A stretch of DNA of 64,000 nt from Mycolicibacterium senegalense (GTDB lineage Bacteria > Actinomycetota > Actinomycetes > Mycobacteriales > Mycobacteriaceae). Below, piece by piece: positions 18,087 to 26,960 of the stretch. Position 1 is the first letter of the stretch, and every line of letters starts with the position of its first letter. The notes under the pieces were generated by a model, which did not search any database, was not told where the DNA came from, and saw nothing but the letters and a program-made list of their open reading frames with translations. Where the stretch lies: NCBI RefSeq assembly GCF_019645875.1, contig NZ_CP081000.1, forward strand, positions 5,206,417 through 5,270,416. The letters run 5' to 3'. Made by a program: the position numbers and the translations under genes.

Positions 18087-18968
18087 ATGATGAAGTACAC
18101 GCTCAGCGTGGCCATGGGCCCGCTGGAGCACCTGACCGGATTGGCCCGCACCGCCGAGGAAGTCGGGTTCGATTCGATCGCGCTGCCCGACTCGCTGTTC
18201 TACATGGAGAAGCAGGCCGCGGACTATCCGTACACCCCGGATGGCTCGCGGATGTGGAACGCCGAAACGCCGTGGGTCGATCCGCTGATCGCGGCCGCCT
18301 CGATGGGTGCGGTCACCTCGACGCTGCGGTTCTACACCAACGTGATGAAGCTCGGGTCGCGTAACCCGCTGCTGCTGGCCCGGCAGGTCGGCTCGGTGGC
18401 CAACCTGACCAACAACCGGTTCGGGTTCGGTGTCGGGATCGGCTGGGCACCAGAAGAATTCGAGTGGTGCGGGGTGCCGTTCGCCAAGCGCGGCGCCCGG
18501 GTCGACGAGATGATCGAGGTGCTCAAGCTCGTGCTCGGCGGCGGCATGGTCGAGTTCCACGGTGAGTTCTACGATTTCGAGCGCTTGCAGATGAGTCCGG
18601 CCCCGTCCAAGCCCGTCCCGTTCTACGTCGGCGGGCACACCCCGGTCGCCCTCAAGCGGGCGGCCCGGGTCGGCGACGGCTGGACCAGCGCGATGATGAC
18701 GTGCGCGCAACTGGCCGAGACCGTGACGGCGATCAACAAGCTGCGGGCCGAATACGGCCGGGCTGACGAGCCGTTCGAGTTCCAGGCGGTGTGCATCGAC
18801 AAGTTCGATCTGGACGGGCATCGTGAACTGGCCGCGGCCGGCATCACCGACAACATCGTCATCCCGTGGATGCTCGAAGGCCTGGGTTTCGACGCTCCGC
18901 TGGAGAAGAAACAGGATTCGCTCAAGCGATTCGCCGATACCTACATCCACTCGGGCTGGCAGGACTGA
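18087..18968 (+). CDS. LLM-class F420-dependent oxidoreductase
   Basis: This second luciferase-like barrel protein has 293 residues. It starts MMKYTLSVAMGPLEHLTGLA, with GFGVGIGWAPEEFEWCGVPF near residue 113 (conserved GxGWxxEEF signature) and YVGGHTPVALKRAARVGDGW near residue 180. GAGGAG lies six bases before ATG 18087; an adjacent ATG at 18090 is an alternative. The frame extends upstream over ltp3, but the family begins here. It sits 34 bp downstream of ltp3 and is probably co-transcribed. It is distinct from the LLM gene at 13712. Confidence 0.83.
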   Translation: MMKYTLSVAMGPLEHLTGLARTAEEVGFDSIALPDSLFYMEKQAADYPYTPDGSRMWNAETPWVDPLIAAASMGAVTSTLRFYTNVMKLGSRNPLLLARQVGSVANLTNNRFGFGVGIGWAPEEFEWCGVPFAKRGARVDEMIEVLKLVLGGGMVEFHGEFYDFERLQMSPAPSKPVPFYVGGHTPVALKRAARVGDGWTSAMMTCAQLAETVTAINKLRAEYGRADEPFEFQAVCIDKFDLDGHRELAAAGITDNIVIPWMLEGLGFDAPLEKKQDSLKRFADTYIHSGWQD

Positions 18969-18969
18969 C

Positions 18970-19389
18970 ATGACCATTACCGATCCTGCGCACCCAGCCC
19001 ACTTGGCGGGCAAGCGATCCCGAGACGCGGTTGCGGCCCGGGACAAGCAGGCCTGGCTGGACAATTTCGCCGACGACGCGATCGTCCAGGACCCGATCGG
19101 ACCCTCGTTCTTCGATCCGGAGGGCAAGGGTCACCAGGGCAGAGAAGCCATCGCGGCGTTCTGGGACAAGGCCATCGCCCCGACCGACAACCTCGAGTTC
19201 AACTTCGTCGACACGTTCCAGTGCGGCAACGAGGAAGCCAACATCGGCAGCATCGTCACCACGATGGGCGGACACCGCATCACCACTCCGGGTGTGTTCA
19301 CCTACCGGGCGAACGAGGCGGGACAGCTGGTGGCCTTGCGGGCGTACTGGGAAGTGGACCGCGCGAGCGCCGAGAAGGTCGAGGACTAA
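18970..19389 (+). CDS. SnoaL-like/nuclear transport factor 2-fold protein
   Basis: The small 139-residue protein has the cone-fold pattern: an N-terminal helix pair ending DKQAWLDNFADDAIVQDPIG, then GREAIAAFWDKAI, and a C-terminal beta sheet ending VALRAYWEVDRA. The family includes ketosteroid isomerases and SnoaL-like cyclases. It starts one base after the LLM stop, so it is in the same operon, and its end overlaps the carbonic-anhydrase-like gene by 4 bp tail to tail. A steroid ligand is plausible from context only. Confidence 0.78.
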   Translation: MTITDPAHPAHLAGKRSRDAVAARDKQAWLDNFADDAIVQDPIGPSFFDPEGKGHQGREAIAAFWDKAIAPTDNLEFNFVDTFQCGNEEANIGSIVTTMGGHRITTPGVFTYRANEAGQLVALRAYWEVDRASAEKVED

Positions 19390-19910
19390 AGCTCGGCGAG
19401 CCCCGTGAGGTAACGCTGGGCCAGCTCCCGGTACGCCGCCGGGTTGGTCTGCACCCACACCTGGGCGCCGGTGCCCGCGATAGGTCCGCGGATCTTCGCG
19501 GGTGCACCGGTGACCAGCACCTCGTCGGGAATCTTGGTGCCCCCGACCACCAGGGAATGCGCCGCGATCAGGCTGCGCCGGCCGATCACCGCCCCGTCGA
19601 GCACGGTGCAATGGTTGGCGATCAGGGCGTCCTCGCCCACATGCGCACCGTGAACGACGCACATGTGGGCAACCGTCGCGCCCGGACCGATATCGACCGG
19701 GATCCCCGGTGGGGCATGCAACACCGAACCGTCTTGGACGTTGGCACCCTCGCGAATGACGATCGGGGCGAAGTCGCCTCGCAGCACGGTGTTGAACCAC
19801 ACCGAGGCGCCCGCCTCGATCGTCACGTTGCCGATCAAAGTCGCCGTCGGAGCCACGAACGCACTTGGGTCGACCACGGGCGCCCGGCCCTCGAACGAAT
19901 ACAGCGGCAT
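19386..19910 (-). CDS. Gamma-carbonic-anhydrase-like hexapeptide-repeat protein (Rv3525c-like)
   Basis: The 174-residue left-handed beta-helix protein has repeated hexapeptides such as PTATLIGNVTIEAGASVWFN and GDFAPIVIREGANVQDGSVLH. His residues suited to metal binding occur in VAHMCVVHGAHVG. This is the gamma-carbonic anhydrase/acetyltransferase-like family and fits Rv3525c by position. ATG 19910 is used; an in-frame ATG at 19919 would add three residues. Enzymatic activity cannot be read from sequence. Confidence 0.85.
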   Translation of the reverse strand: MPLYSFEGRAPVVDPSAFVAPTATLIGNVTIEAGASVWFNTVLRGDFAPIVIREGANVQDGSVLHAPPGIPVDIGPGATVAHMCVVHGAHVGEDALIANHCTVLDGAVIGRRSLIAAHSLVVGGTKIPDEVLVTGAPAKIRGPIAGTGAQVWVQTNPAAYRELAQRYLTGLAEL

Positions 19911-19971
19911 CGTCCACATATACCGCAGGAAACGGGCCCTGGCGCGGCGGCGCGTACCCTGAACAGTAATT

Positions 19972-20607
19972 ATGTCGCTCACGACACCCAATCGCCTCAG
20001 ATCCCTGTTCACCACCGGAATTGCCGTCGCCGTCATCGGGACGGCCGCCGCCTGCAGCCCGGCCGAAGACTCGCCGCCCACGCCGTGGGCCCCTACGCCG
20101 ACCTCCTCGTCGCCGGCTTCGCCGCCGAAGTCGTCGAAATCACAGCCATCGGACTACAGCCACCTGCTGTTGCAGGCCGAGGACGTCAGCATTCCGCCGG
20201 ACACGTTCACCGCCCGCTCCAGCAACGTCAATCCGGACGGTCAGTCCGGGGCCAGCGCGCTGTTCGTCAACACCGACGACACCCGGGCGATCGCCGACAC
20301 CATCCTGATCTACTCGGACGCGGAAACCGCGTCGGCGACGCTCAAGCAGGCCTCTGCCGCCGTCAGCACCATGGTCACCGGTGGCCCGCCCCAGCCGGTG
20401 CCGATCGGTTCGAACGGCTCCGTCATCGCGGGGATGGCACCCGACGGGTCCAAGGCCGTGACGCTGCTGATGTACACCCAGGGGCGCGCCGTGGTGCGTC
20501 TGGAGTTCGACAGCAACCCGGATGATCCGGTGTCGCCGCAGACGGTGGCCAGTGTCGGACGGATGCAGCAGATCGCTCTGCGGATCGGACTTCCGGAGCG
20601 GGAGTAA
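19972..20607 (+). CDS. Putative lipoprotein
   Basis: The 211-residue product begins with Arg-containing NRLRSLFTTG, a hydrophobic segment, and a lipobox GTAAAC at about residues 23-28, so Cys28 should be lipid-modified. A Pro/Ser-rich linker (PTPTSSSPASPPKSS) leads to an extracellular domain of about 150 residues with no catalytic motif I recognise. Its place before kshA matches the position of Rv3524. The ATG follows a possible -10 element (TACCCT), so the leader is short. Confidence 0.75.
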   Translation: MSLTTPNRLRSLFTTGIAVAVIGTAAACSPAEDSPPTPWAPTPTSSSPASPPKSSKSQPSDYSHLLLQAEDVSIPPDTFTARSSNVNPDGQSGASALFVNTDDTRAIADTILIYSDAETASATLKQASAAVSTMVTGGPPQPVPIGSNGSVIAGMAPDGSKAVTLLMYTQGRAVVRLEFDSNPDDPVSPQTVASVGRMQQIALRIGLPERE

Positions 20608-20671
20608 AAGCCGTTCACCACGGGTATGCCCCAGGTCACGCCTTAATTATTGCCATCGGGGAGCAAAAAAC

Positions 20672-20685
20672 TGTAACGTGTTCTA
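20672..20685. promoter_or_regulatory. KstR operator upstream of kshA
   Basis: TGTAACGTGTTCTA matches TnnAACnnGTTnnA at every fixed position and lies 29 bp upstream of the kshA GTG. Confidence 0.9.
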
Positions 20686-20714
20686 GTTAAGAGCACCGAT
20701 ACGGGAGGCCCACC

Positions 20715-21866
20715 GTGACTACCGAACATGCCGGCATCAGAGAGATCGACACCGGCGCCCTGCCAGACCGCTATGCGCGGGGTTGGCACTGCCTGGGACC
20801 GGTCAAGAATTTCCTTGACGGTCAGCCTCACTCCGTGGAGATCTTCGGCACCAAGCTGGTCGTGTTCGCCGATTCCAAGGGCGAGTTGAAGATTCTCGAC
20901 GGCTACTGCCGGCACATGGGCGGTGACCTGTCGCAGGGCTCCATCAAGGGCGATGAGGTGGCCTGCCCGTTCCACGATTGGCGCTGGGGCGGCGACGGCA
21001 AGTGCAAGCTCGTTCCCTACGCCAAGCGCACTCCGCGGCTGGCCCGCACCCGGGCCTGGCACACCGATGTGCGCGGCGGCCTGTTGTTCGTCTGGCACGA
21101 CCACGAGGGCAACGACCCGCAGCCCGAGGTCCGCATCCCCGAGATCCCGGAGGCCGCCAGCGACGAGTGGACCGAGTGGCAGTGGAACTCGATGCTGATC
21201 GAGGGCAGCAACTGCCGCGAGATCATCGACAACGTCACCGACATGGCGCACTTCTTCTACATCCACTTCGGTCTGCCGACGTATTTCAAGAACGTCTTCG
21301 AGGGCCACATCGCCTCGCAGTACCTGCACAACGTGGGCCGTCAGGACATCGGCGGCATGGGCACTCAGTACGGCGAGTCGCACCTGGATTCCGAGGCCTC
21401 GTACTTCGGGCCGTCGTTCATGATCAACTGGCTGCACAACAACTACAGCGGCTACAAGGCCGAGTCGATCCTGATCAACTGCCATTACCCGGTGACCCAG
21501 GACTCGTTCATGTTGCAGTGGGGTGTCATCGTCGAGAAGCCCAAGGGCATGGACGACAAGACCACCCAGAAGCTGGCCAACGCGATGACCGACGGTGTCA
21601 GCCAGGGCTTCCTGCAGGACGTGGAGATCTGGAAGCACAAGACCCGCATCGACAACCCGCTGCTGGTCGAGGAGGACGGCGCGGTCTACCAGATGCGCCG
21701 CTGGTACCAGCAGTTCTACGTCGACGTCGCCGACATCACGCCCGATATGACCGACCGTTTCGAGATGGAGATCGACACCACCGCGGCCAACGAGAAGTGG
21801 CATGTGGAAGTCGAGGAGAATCTCAAGAATCAGGCGGCGCAAAAAGAAGCCGCGCAGTCGAGCTGA
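20715..21866 (+). CDS. kshA: KshA, 3-ketosteroid 9-alpha-hydroxylase oxygenase subunit
   Basis: The 383-residue Rieske oxygenase has the [2Fe-2S] motif C65-R-H67 ... C84-P-F-H87. The mononuclear iron site lies in IIDNVTDMAHFFYIHF (around residues 172-187). Text and length fit KshA, which with the reductase KshB hydroxylates C9 of 4-androstene-3,17-dione and 1,4-androstadiene-3,17-dione, opening ring B. GTG 20715 is preceded by GGGAGG. No kshB is in the window, as in M. tuberculosis where it lies elsewhere. It is translationally linked to the next gene (TGATG). Confidence 0.95.
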   Translation: MTTEHAGIREIDTGALPDRYARGWHCLGPVKNFLDGQPHSVEIFGTKLVVFADSKGELKILDGYCRHMGGDLSQGSIKGDEVACPFHDWRWGGDGKCKLVPYAKRTPRLARTRAWHTDVRGGLLFVWHDHEGNDPQPEVRIPEIPEAASDEWTEWQWNSMLIEGSNCREIIDNVTDMAHFFYIHFGLPTYFKNVFEGHIASQYLHNVGRQDIGGMGTQYGESHLDSEASYFGPSFMINWLHNNYSGYKAESILINCHYPVTQDSFMLQWGVIVEKPKGMDDKTTQKLANAMTDGVSQGFLQDVEIWKHKTRIDNPLLVEEDGAVYQMRRWYQQFYVDVADITPDMTDRFEMEIDTTAANEKWHVEVEENLKNQAAQKEAAQSS

Positions 21867-22342
21867 TGACCAAACGCAACGAGCGGAGCCAGGCCCCCGA
21901 CGTCGAGGACCTGGCCCGCTCGATGCTGCTGTTGCACGGCGGCCACGATGACGACGATCATCACGGCGGCGGTGGCACGGGCCCGTCCGGTGGATCATGG
22001 GCCAAGGCACCGAATTTCGCGTCCGACCCGGAACGCGCCGCGGCGGTCCGCGAATCGAGTGCACGCGACCGCGAGCGTTATCTGACCTCGGGCCTGGTAT
22101 CGGTCGATTGCCGGTTCTGCCATGTGTCCGTGCAGGTGAAAAAGCTCAGCGCAGAACACACTTCGGTGCAGTGGTCCACCGAAGCGGTGCAGCGCTGCGC
22201 CACTTTCGAAGAAATCCGATCACTCGGTGGGGATCCGGCCCGGGCCCGGTCATGCCCGCGGTTGAGCGACAGCATCAAACACGCCGTCGCCGAGGGGTGC
22301 CTGGAAGAGATTTCCTCGGCCCCCTCCCCCGGCGACGGCTGA
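21866..22342 (+). CDS. Conserved protein, His-rich and Cys-containing (Rv3527-like)
   Basis: The 158-residue protein overlaps the kshA stop by one base, so it is coupled to it. Residues 25-38 are LHGGHDDDDHHGGG, a likely metal-binding or flexible stretch. The second half has CRFCHVSVQ, then single Cys residues in QRCATF, SCPRLS and EGCLEE, a spacing compatible with a metal site. No catalytic motif is recognised. By position it corresponds to Rv3527, whose function is not known to me. Its constant pairing with kshA suggests a supporting role, for example metal or cluster handling. That is inference only. Confidence 0.72.
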   Translation: MTKRNERSQAPDVEDLARSMLLLHGGHDDDDHHGGGGTGPSGGSWAKAPNFASDPERAAAVRESSARDRERYLTSGLVSVDCRFCHVSVQVKKLSAEHTSVQWSTEAVQRCATFEEIRSLGGDPARARSCPRLSDSIKHAVAEGCLEEISSAPSPGDG

Positions 22343-22354
22343 TTTCTCTCGCGC

Positions 22355-22403
22355 GATTTGTGCACGATTTCCCGCGGCTGCCGCGGAAAATCGTGCACAA
22401 ATC
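22355..22403. terminator. Long hairpin between convergent genes
   Basis: Arms 22355-22377 and 22381-22403 pair over 23 bases with one mismatch and a CTG loop. The stem starts GATTTGTGCACGATTT. It lies 13 bp after the Rv3527-like stop and 14 bp from the convergent sulfotransferase stop. It is probably a bidirectional terminator, though it lacks a long T-run. Confidence 0.7.
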
Positions 22404-22416
22404 ACATGAAACCGGG

Positions 22417-23559
22417 CTAGAGGCCCTTGAAACGCTCCTTGACCGCCTCGTCGGTCAAGCCGTAATCGGCCAGTGAGTACGTGTGCTTGGGCGCTCGAGG
22501 GCCCTGCTTGCTGGCGTTGTGACCGTCGATCATCGCCTGCCGGGCGGCTTCGGTGACCTCCAGGCCGAACCGGCGATAGATACCTTCGACCGCACCGATC
22601 GGGTCCTTGATGAACTCGAAATAGTCGACGTCGCAGAACTGGGCCGGATCATGCTTGGCCCGTTCGGCATTGAACAACTCCAATCCGCGAGACCAGGTCT
22701 CCATGGCGTCTTCGCCGATCACGTTGCCGGTGAAGGTGTTCGACCAGCCGGCGGTCGTGTGCTGGGACAGTGAGCACATCGAGGCCATGATGGTCTCCGC
22801 CGGCCGGTGACACTGGACCACCAGCGCGTCCGGATACGTCGCGAACAACGCATCGAGAGCGAACAGATGGCTGGGGTTCTTGAGCACCCAACGCTTTTCG
22901 GGCTCGTTGAGGCCGATCAGCTGCAGGTTCTTACGGTGCCGCTGATAGGGCTTGGTCCAGTCCTGACGGGCCAGCCACTGCGAGTAGGTCGGCACATGCG
23001 CCAGGGTCTCGTAGGACACCGAGTGCAGCGACTGCCGCAGCAGCTGCCAGCATTCCTCGACCTCATCCGCGGTCATGTAGTGCAGGCCGGTGTAATCCGG
23101 GTTCTCCTCGTGCGCCTGCTTGAACCGGGCGTCAAGTGAACTGAAAACCGGGTTGTCCGGCCAGGTTTCACGCGGCGGCCGAGGCTGCGGGAACTCCGCC
23201 AGCCACATCTCCAAACCCTGATGCCTCGGATCCGCGGCCAGCAACCGGTGGATCACGGTGGTCCCGGTACGTGGCAGGCCCGTGACGAAGATCGGGCGCT
23301 CGATCGGCACGTCGACGTGCTGCGGATGCTGCTTGAACGCGGCTTCCGACACGAGACGGGCCACCAGCGCATTCCGGGTGAAGAAGCGCTGCATCTTGCT
23401 GCCGAGCTCGGTCAGATCGGCGTCGCGCTGGTAGGACTCCAACAGCACGCCGAGCGCTTCGATGTAGTTGTCGTTGTCGGTGCCGAAATCGTCCAGACCA
23501 CAGGCCTTCACCGCCGAGGCGTGCAAGTCCTCGACGGTGCCCACATTGGTCCGGCTCAT
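22417..23559 (-). CDS. Sulfotransferase-family protein (Rv3529c-like)
   Basis: The 380-residue protein has the PAPS phosphate-binding loop FVTGLPRTGTTVIHRLL at about residues 91-107 and a second PAPS segment around VVQCHRPAETIMASM. This is the sulfotransferase family common in mycobacteria. By order (SDR and DUF1214 genes behind it) it corresponds to Rv3529c. The acceptor is unknown; a sterol or sterol-derived alcohol is a guess from context. The start overlaps the SDR stop by 4 bp. Confidence 0.85.
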   Translation of the reverse strand: MSRTNVGTVEDLHASAVKACGLDDFGTDNDNYIEALGVLLESYQRDADLTELGSKMQRFFTRNALVARLVSEAAFKQHPQHVDVPIERPIFVTGLPRTGTTVIHRLLAADPRHQGLEMWLAEFPQPRPPRETWPDNPVFSSLDARFKQAHEENPDYTGLHYMTADEVEECWQLLRQSLHSVSYETLAHVPTYSQWLARQDWTKPYQRHRKNLQLIGLNEPEKRWVLKNPSHLFALDALFATYPDALVVQCHRPAETIMASMCSLSQHTTAGWSNTFTGNVIGEDAMETWSRGLELFNAERAKHDPAQFCDVDYFEFIKDPIGAVEGIYRRFGLEVTEAARQAMIDGHNASKQGPRAPKHTYSLADYGLTDEAVKERFKGL

Positions 23560-24338
23560 GCCTTGTACTCCCCGCAGTTGACGTCGAGGGCCTGGCCGGT
23601 GATGCCACTGGACAGGTCGCTGGCCATGAACAGGATGGCCGAGGCCACCTCGTCCTCGGTCGGCAGCCGCTTGAGGTCCGACCCGGCCGCCGAGGCGTTG
23701 TAGATCTGTTCGACGGTGGTGCCGTACTTCTGGGCCTGATGGTTGAAATATCCCTCCAGGGTCTCACCCCAGATGTAGCCGGGCAGCACGGAGTTGACCC
23801 GGATGCCCTTCTCCCCCAGCTCGGTGGCCAGGGTCTGCGACATGGACAGCAGGGCGGACTTGGCCATCTTGTAGGCGCCGTACTTGGCCTGCGAGTGCCG
23901 CACGACCATCGAGTTCACGTTCACCACAGAGCCTTTGGCAGCCTCCAGCGCCGGAGTGAACCCCTGGGTCATGCGCAGGGCACCAAACACGGTCAGCTCG
24001 ATGGCATCCCGCATGTGCTCGAAGGTGGTGTTCGCGAACGGCTTCATCGACGGCACCCGGAACGCGTTGTTGATCAACACGTCGGCCTTGCCGTACTCCT
24101 CCATCGTGCGGGCCACCACGTTGGCTACCTGCTCCTCGTCGGTGATGTCGGTGCCCACCGCGAGCGCGCGACGACCCAGGGCCGTCACCTCTTTGGCCAC
24201 GTCCTGCAGCCGCTCCACCGTTCGGGCGGCCAACACGACGTCCGCACCGTTTTCCGCACATCGGCGCGCCAGCGTCGTCCCGAGCCCGGGCCCGACGCCG
24301 CTGATGACGACGACTTTGTTCTCCAGAAGACCTGACAT
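23556..24338 (-). CDS. Short-chain dehydrogenase/reductase (Rv3530c-like)
   Basis: The classical SDR has 260 residues: cofactor motif GVGPGLG (residues 15-21), NNAFRV in place of NNAG, Ser-containing NVNSMVV, and catalytic Tyr/Lys YGAYKMAK near residue 150. It lies in the DUF1214-SDR-sulfotransferase operon, equivalent to Rv3531c-Rv3530c-Rv3529c. An oxidoreductase acting on a hydroxy- or keto-steroid intermediate is plausible. The substrate is not shown. Confidence 0.86.
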   Translation of the reverse strand: MSGLLENKVVVISGVGPGLGTTLARRCAENGADVVLAARTVERLQDVAKEVTALGRRALAVGTDITDEEQVANVVARTMEEYGKADVLINNAFRVPSMKPFANTTFEHMRDAIELTVFGALRMTQGFTPALEAAKGSVVNVNSMVVRHSQAKYGAYKMAKSALLSMSQTLATELGEKGIRVNSVLPGYIWGETLEGYFNHQAQKYGTTVEQIYNASAAGSDLKRLPTEDEVASAILFMASDLSSGITGQALDVNCGEYKA

Positions 24339-24340
24339 GT

Positions 24341-25468
24341 CTACCCCAGCATCCGGTTGGCGATCTGATTCTGACGCAGCGCAATTCGGGCTCGCCAGTC
24401 CTGCTCTGAGATCTTGTTTTGCTCGTAGTACGGAAGTTTCGAGGCCACCGCGTCCAGATCTACGAGTTCGACCGTCGGGCCGTCCGCCTCGGTGAGCTCA
24501 CGCGAGAGGCGCTGCCACCGGAACTGCAGGTAGCCCTTGCCATGGCCCAGCGTCTCGCACCAGTTGGTCACGCCGGGATTGGCATCCGAGACGACGATGC
24601 GGATCTTGCCGTCCGGATCGGCTTGCGCCTGAGTGCCGTTGAGCGAGGTCTGGTGGTTGATGTAGTCCAGCGAGATGTACCAGAGGCTACCGAGCTGGAA
24701 GCCCAGATAGGGGGCATCCGGCACCGGCAGCGTGAGGATCATGGCCTGGTCCGGCGTCATGTCGTAGTGCCCGACCGACGAGTACTGGGTGGCGAGCCCG
24801 CCGGGCGTCAGCCGCGGCGCCACCATCGTGTTGACCGGCAGGTTGTTGTAGAACCACTGCGGGAACTGCAGCCAGGTCTTCACCCGCTGCACGAGCTGCT
24901 TGCCCGCCACCGCGTAGCGCTTCTCGATCAGCTCCTTGGTCAGGGGCGCCGGCGCCGTTCCTGCCGTGTCGGTGCGCGAGACGCTGATGTAGCCGCGTTC
25001 GGCCGACCAGTCGTTGTAGACCTCGCGGATCAACAGCTGCGACGGTGAGGACGGGGTGAAGCGGTATTCGAAGGTGCCGTCGGCCGCGATGTCGAGTTCG
25101 CGGTCGTCGAAGGCGGCCTGGCTGGCCGGCACGTTCTCGTCGGTGTACTCACCACCGAGGATCTGGAAGCTCAGATCGGTGGTGGTACCGCGCTTGCCGG
25201 TGACGACGTACTCGTGCCCGGGCTGCACGCGGGTACCGAAGTACAGGGTGTCGGGGTTGTCGAGGGCCATCTTGGTGAACGGCCCCGTTCCGCTGTGCAG
25301 GAACGGATGGTCGCGGTCGTAGTCGAACCCCACGTGCGTGCACGCCGCGATGCAGCCGGCCAGGTATTGCAGGCCTTCGAGGAGATCGGCCTCCGAGGAG
25401 ATGAAGGGCGCGGTGGTCACCAGGTGTTCAGCCTCGGCGATGGCGTCAGCCAGTGGTTGTGAGTACAT
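24341..25468 (-). CDS. DUF1214-family protein (Rv3531c-like)
   Basis: The 375-residue protein has the Asn/Asp- and Tyr-rich beta structure of the DUF1254/DUF1214 group: DNPDTLYFGTRVQPG near residue 75 and YISLDYINHQTSLNG near residue 265. No catalytic residues are established for this family that I can point to. It is the first gene of the SDR/sulfotransferase operon, 2 bp from the SDR gene. Its promoter region shares a KstR-type operator with the divergent IclR gene, so sterol-linked expression is likely. Confidence 0.78.
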   Translation of the reverse strand: MYSQPLADAIAEAEHLVTTAPFISSEADLLEGLQYLAGCIAACTHVGFDYDRDHPFLHSGTGPFTKMALDNPDTLYFGTRVQPGHEYVVTGKRGTTTDLSFQILGGEYTDENVPASQAAFDDRELDIAADGTFEYRFTPSSPSQLLIREVYNDWSAERGYISVSRTDTAGTAPAPLTKELIEKRYAVAGKQLVQRVKTWLQFPQWFYNNLPVNTMVAPRLTPGGLATQYSSVGHYDMTPDQAMILTLPVPDAPYLGFQLGSLWYISLDYINHQTSLNGTQAQADPDGKIRIVVSDANPGVTNWCETLGHGKGYLQFRWQRLSRELTEADGPTVELVDLDAVASKLPYYEQNKISEQDWRARIALRQNQIANRMLG

Positions 25469-25529
25469 CTCAGCATCTGCTCTCTCGGTCCAATATTGGA
25501 CCGCAGTGGTAGAGTTTCCTACCCGACAC

Positions 25530-25543
25530 TAGAACGCGTTCCA
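25530..25543. promoter_or_regulatory. KstR operator between the DUF1214 gene and the IclR gene
   Basis: TAGAACGCGTTCCA matches TnnAACnnGTTnnA. It lies 61 bp upstream of the DUF1214 start and 29 bp upstream of the IclR start, so it may control both directions. Confidence 0.87.
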
Positions 25544-25572
25544 ATTCGAGTCAACGCCCCTGGGAGGGACCG

Positions 25573-26478
25573 ATGCCTGACCCCGAACCAGCGGGCCGCG
25601 CCTCACCGCCCACCGCCCGAGTGGTGGCCATCCTGGAGTTCCTGTCCCGCCATCCGCAGCAGAGGTTCGGGCTGTCCGAGCTCACCCGCCGGGTCGGGCT
25701 GAGCAAGCCGACCTGTCTGGGCATCCTGAGCACACTGGTCGACGCCGGGTACCTGATCCGCGACAGCGGCGACAAGACATACCGCCTTGGGCCGAGCTTG
25801 ATCACACTTGGGCACGCAGCCCAGGAATCGATGCGCGTCAACCCGGCGGCCCGCGCCGAGTTACACGCACTGTCAGCGACTTTCGACACGTCCGCGGGCC
25901 TGACCGCGGTGGTCGACGACCGGATCACCGTGCTCGAGGTAGTCGGTCCGCAGGGCCGTGATCCCGGCGTGCGGGTGGGCCAGAGCTATCCGTTCGCTCC
26001 GCCCGTCGGGCTGATGTTCGTGCTGTGGGACGACGACGCGCTGCGGGCCTGGCTGGCCAAGGCACCGACCATCCCGCTGCGCACCGAATCCGCCCGGCTG
26101 CAGCGCGTGATCGAAAACTGCCGCGCCGACGGGTATCTCGTGGAACGGCTGACCCCCGGGGGCCGCAGGCTCTACGCGTTGATGGCCGGGATGTCGACCA
26201 ACCTTCCCGACGAACTGCGCGCACTGCTCAGCGAGCTGGTCTCCGACATCGGCGAGCGGGTGTATCTGCGTGACGAGGGTCCCGGCGGACGTACCCGACA
26301 TGACATCAGCGTCATCTCGGCACCGGTGTTCGACCATTACCGACGTCAGGTCATGGCGACCTCACTGCACATCGGAACGGCCTTGACGGACAAGGAGATC
26401 ACCGACCGGGCCCGGGCACTGGTGGCGACGGCCGATGCGTTGACCGCGCAACTGGGCGGGGTCAAGCCGGCGCACTGA
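25573..26478 (+). CDS. IclR-family transcriptional regulator
   Basis: The 301-residue protein has an N-terminal winged helix-turn-helix (RVVAILEFLSRHPQ, then GLSELTRRVGLSKPTCLGIL, about residues 16-60). A C-terminal effector domain runs from ARAELHALSATF. The fold is IclR; the ligand is unknown. GGGAGGG lies upstream of ATG 25573. Its promoter has a KstR-like site, so this regulator may itself respond to sterols. It marks the right end of the sterol island and faces the hemophore-related gene, with 11 bp between the stops. Confidence 0.84.
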   Translation: MPDPEPAGRASPPTARVVAILEFLSRHPQQRFGLSELTRRVGLSKPTCLGILSTLVDAGYLIRDSGDKTYRLGPSLITLGHAAQESMRVNPAARAELHALSATFDTSAGLTAVVDDRITVLEVVGPQGRDPGVRVGQSYPFAPPVGLMFVLWDDDALRAWLAKAPTIPLRTESARLQRVIENCRADGYLVERLTPGGRRLYALMAGMSTNLPDELRALLSELVSDIGERVYLRDEGPGGRTRHDISVISAPVFDHYRRQVMATSLHIGTALTDKEITDRARALVATADALTAQLGGVKPAH

Positions 26479-26489
26479 GGCCCGTTGAC

Positions 26490-26813
26490 TCAGAAGTTGT
26501 TGCAGGTGTCGAAAGCCGTTTGCAGCAGTCCGAGATACTGCTGATTGGCCGGATAGCTCACGATCGCCTCCGCCATGCGCTGACGTTGTGCAGTCGGCGC
26601 CGCCAGGAATTGACGCAACGCTGATTGCGCCATCGGCGAGTCACTCGCCCTGGCATCTTGCGCGGTGAGAGCGGCCATCACCTGCGGATAACTACAGGTG
26701 GTGTTCACCGCCGAGTCCAGGTTGGGACCAGCCGATGCGACGCCGGCGCCGACACTCAGCGCGAACCCGATCCCGCTGGCGGCGACGACAAGTTTGACCG
26801 GTAATGACCTCAT
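26490..26813 (-). CDS. Secreted hemophore-related protein
   Basis: The 107-residue product has a signal peptide (RSLPVKLVVAASGIGFALS, cleavage after VASA at about residue 28). The mature helical domain has two Cys residues (NTTCSYPQV and FDTCNNF), probably forming a disulfide. The pattern CSYPQVMAAL...SPMAQSALRQFLAAP is that of the mycobacterial hemophore-like family (MHB domain). GGAGGAGG about ten bases upstream supports the ATG. It lies downstream of the two mmpL genes on the same strand, 147 bp away. Related hemophores work with MmpL proteins in haem uptake, but these MmpLs look like lipid exporters. Confidence 0.75.
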   Translation of the reverse strand: MRSLPVKLVVAASGIGFALSVGAGVASAGPNLDSAVNTTCSYPQVMAALTAQDARASDSPMAQSALRQFLAAPTAQRQRMAEAIVSYPANQQYLGLLQTAFDTCNNF

Positions 26814-26960
26814 CGTATGGTTTCCTCCTCCCCTCCCCCGATGCCCGGACTCTACTCGTCCTCGCTTCGGCCGCTGCGGTTTTCACAATTTGCTGACAGC
26901 ACACTTCCGCTTGTATTTGACTAACGAAATAGTTTGCCGACGGAGACTGAAGGGCAGCGA

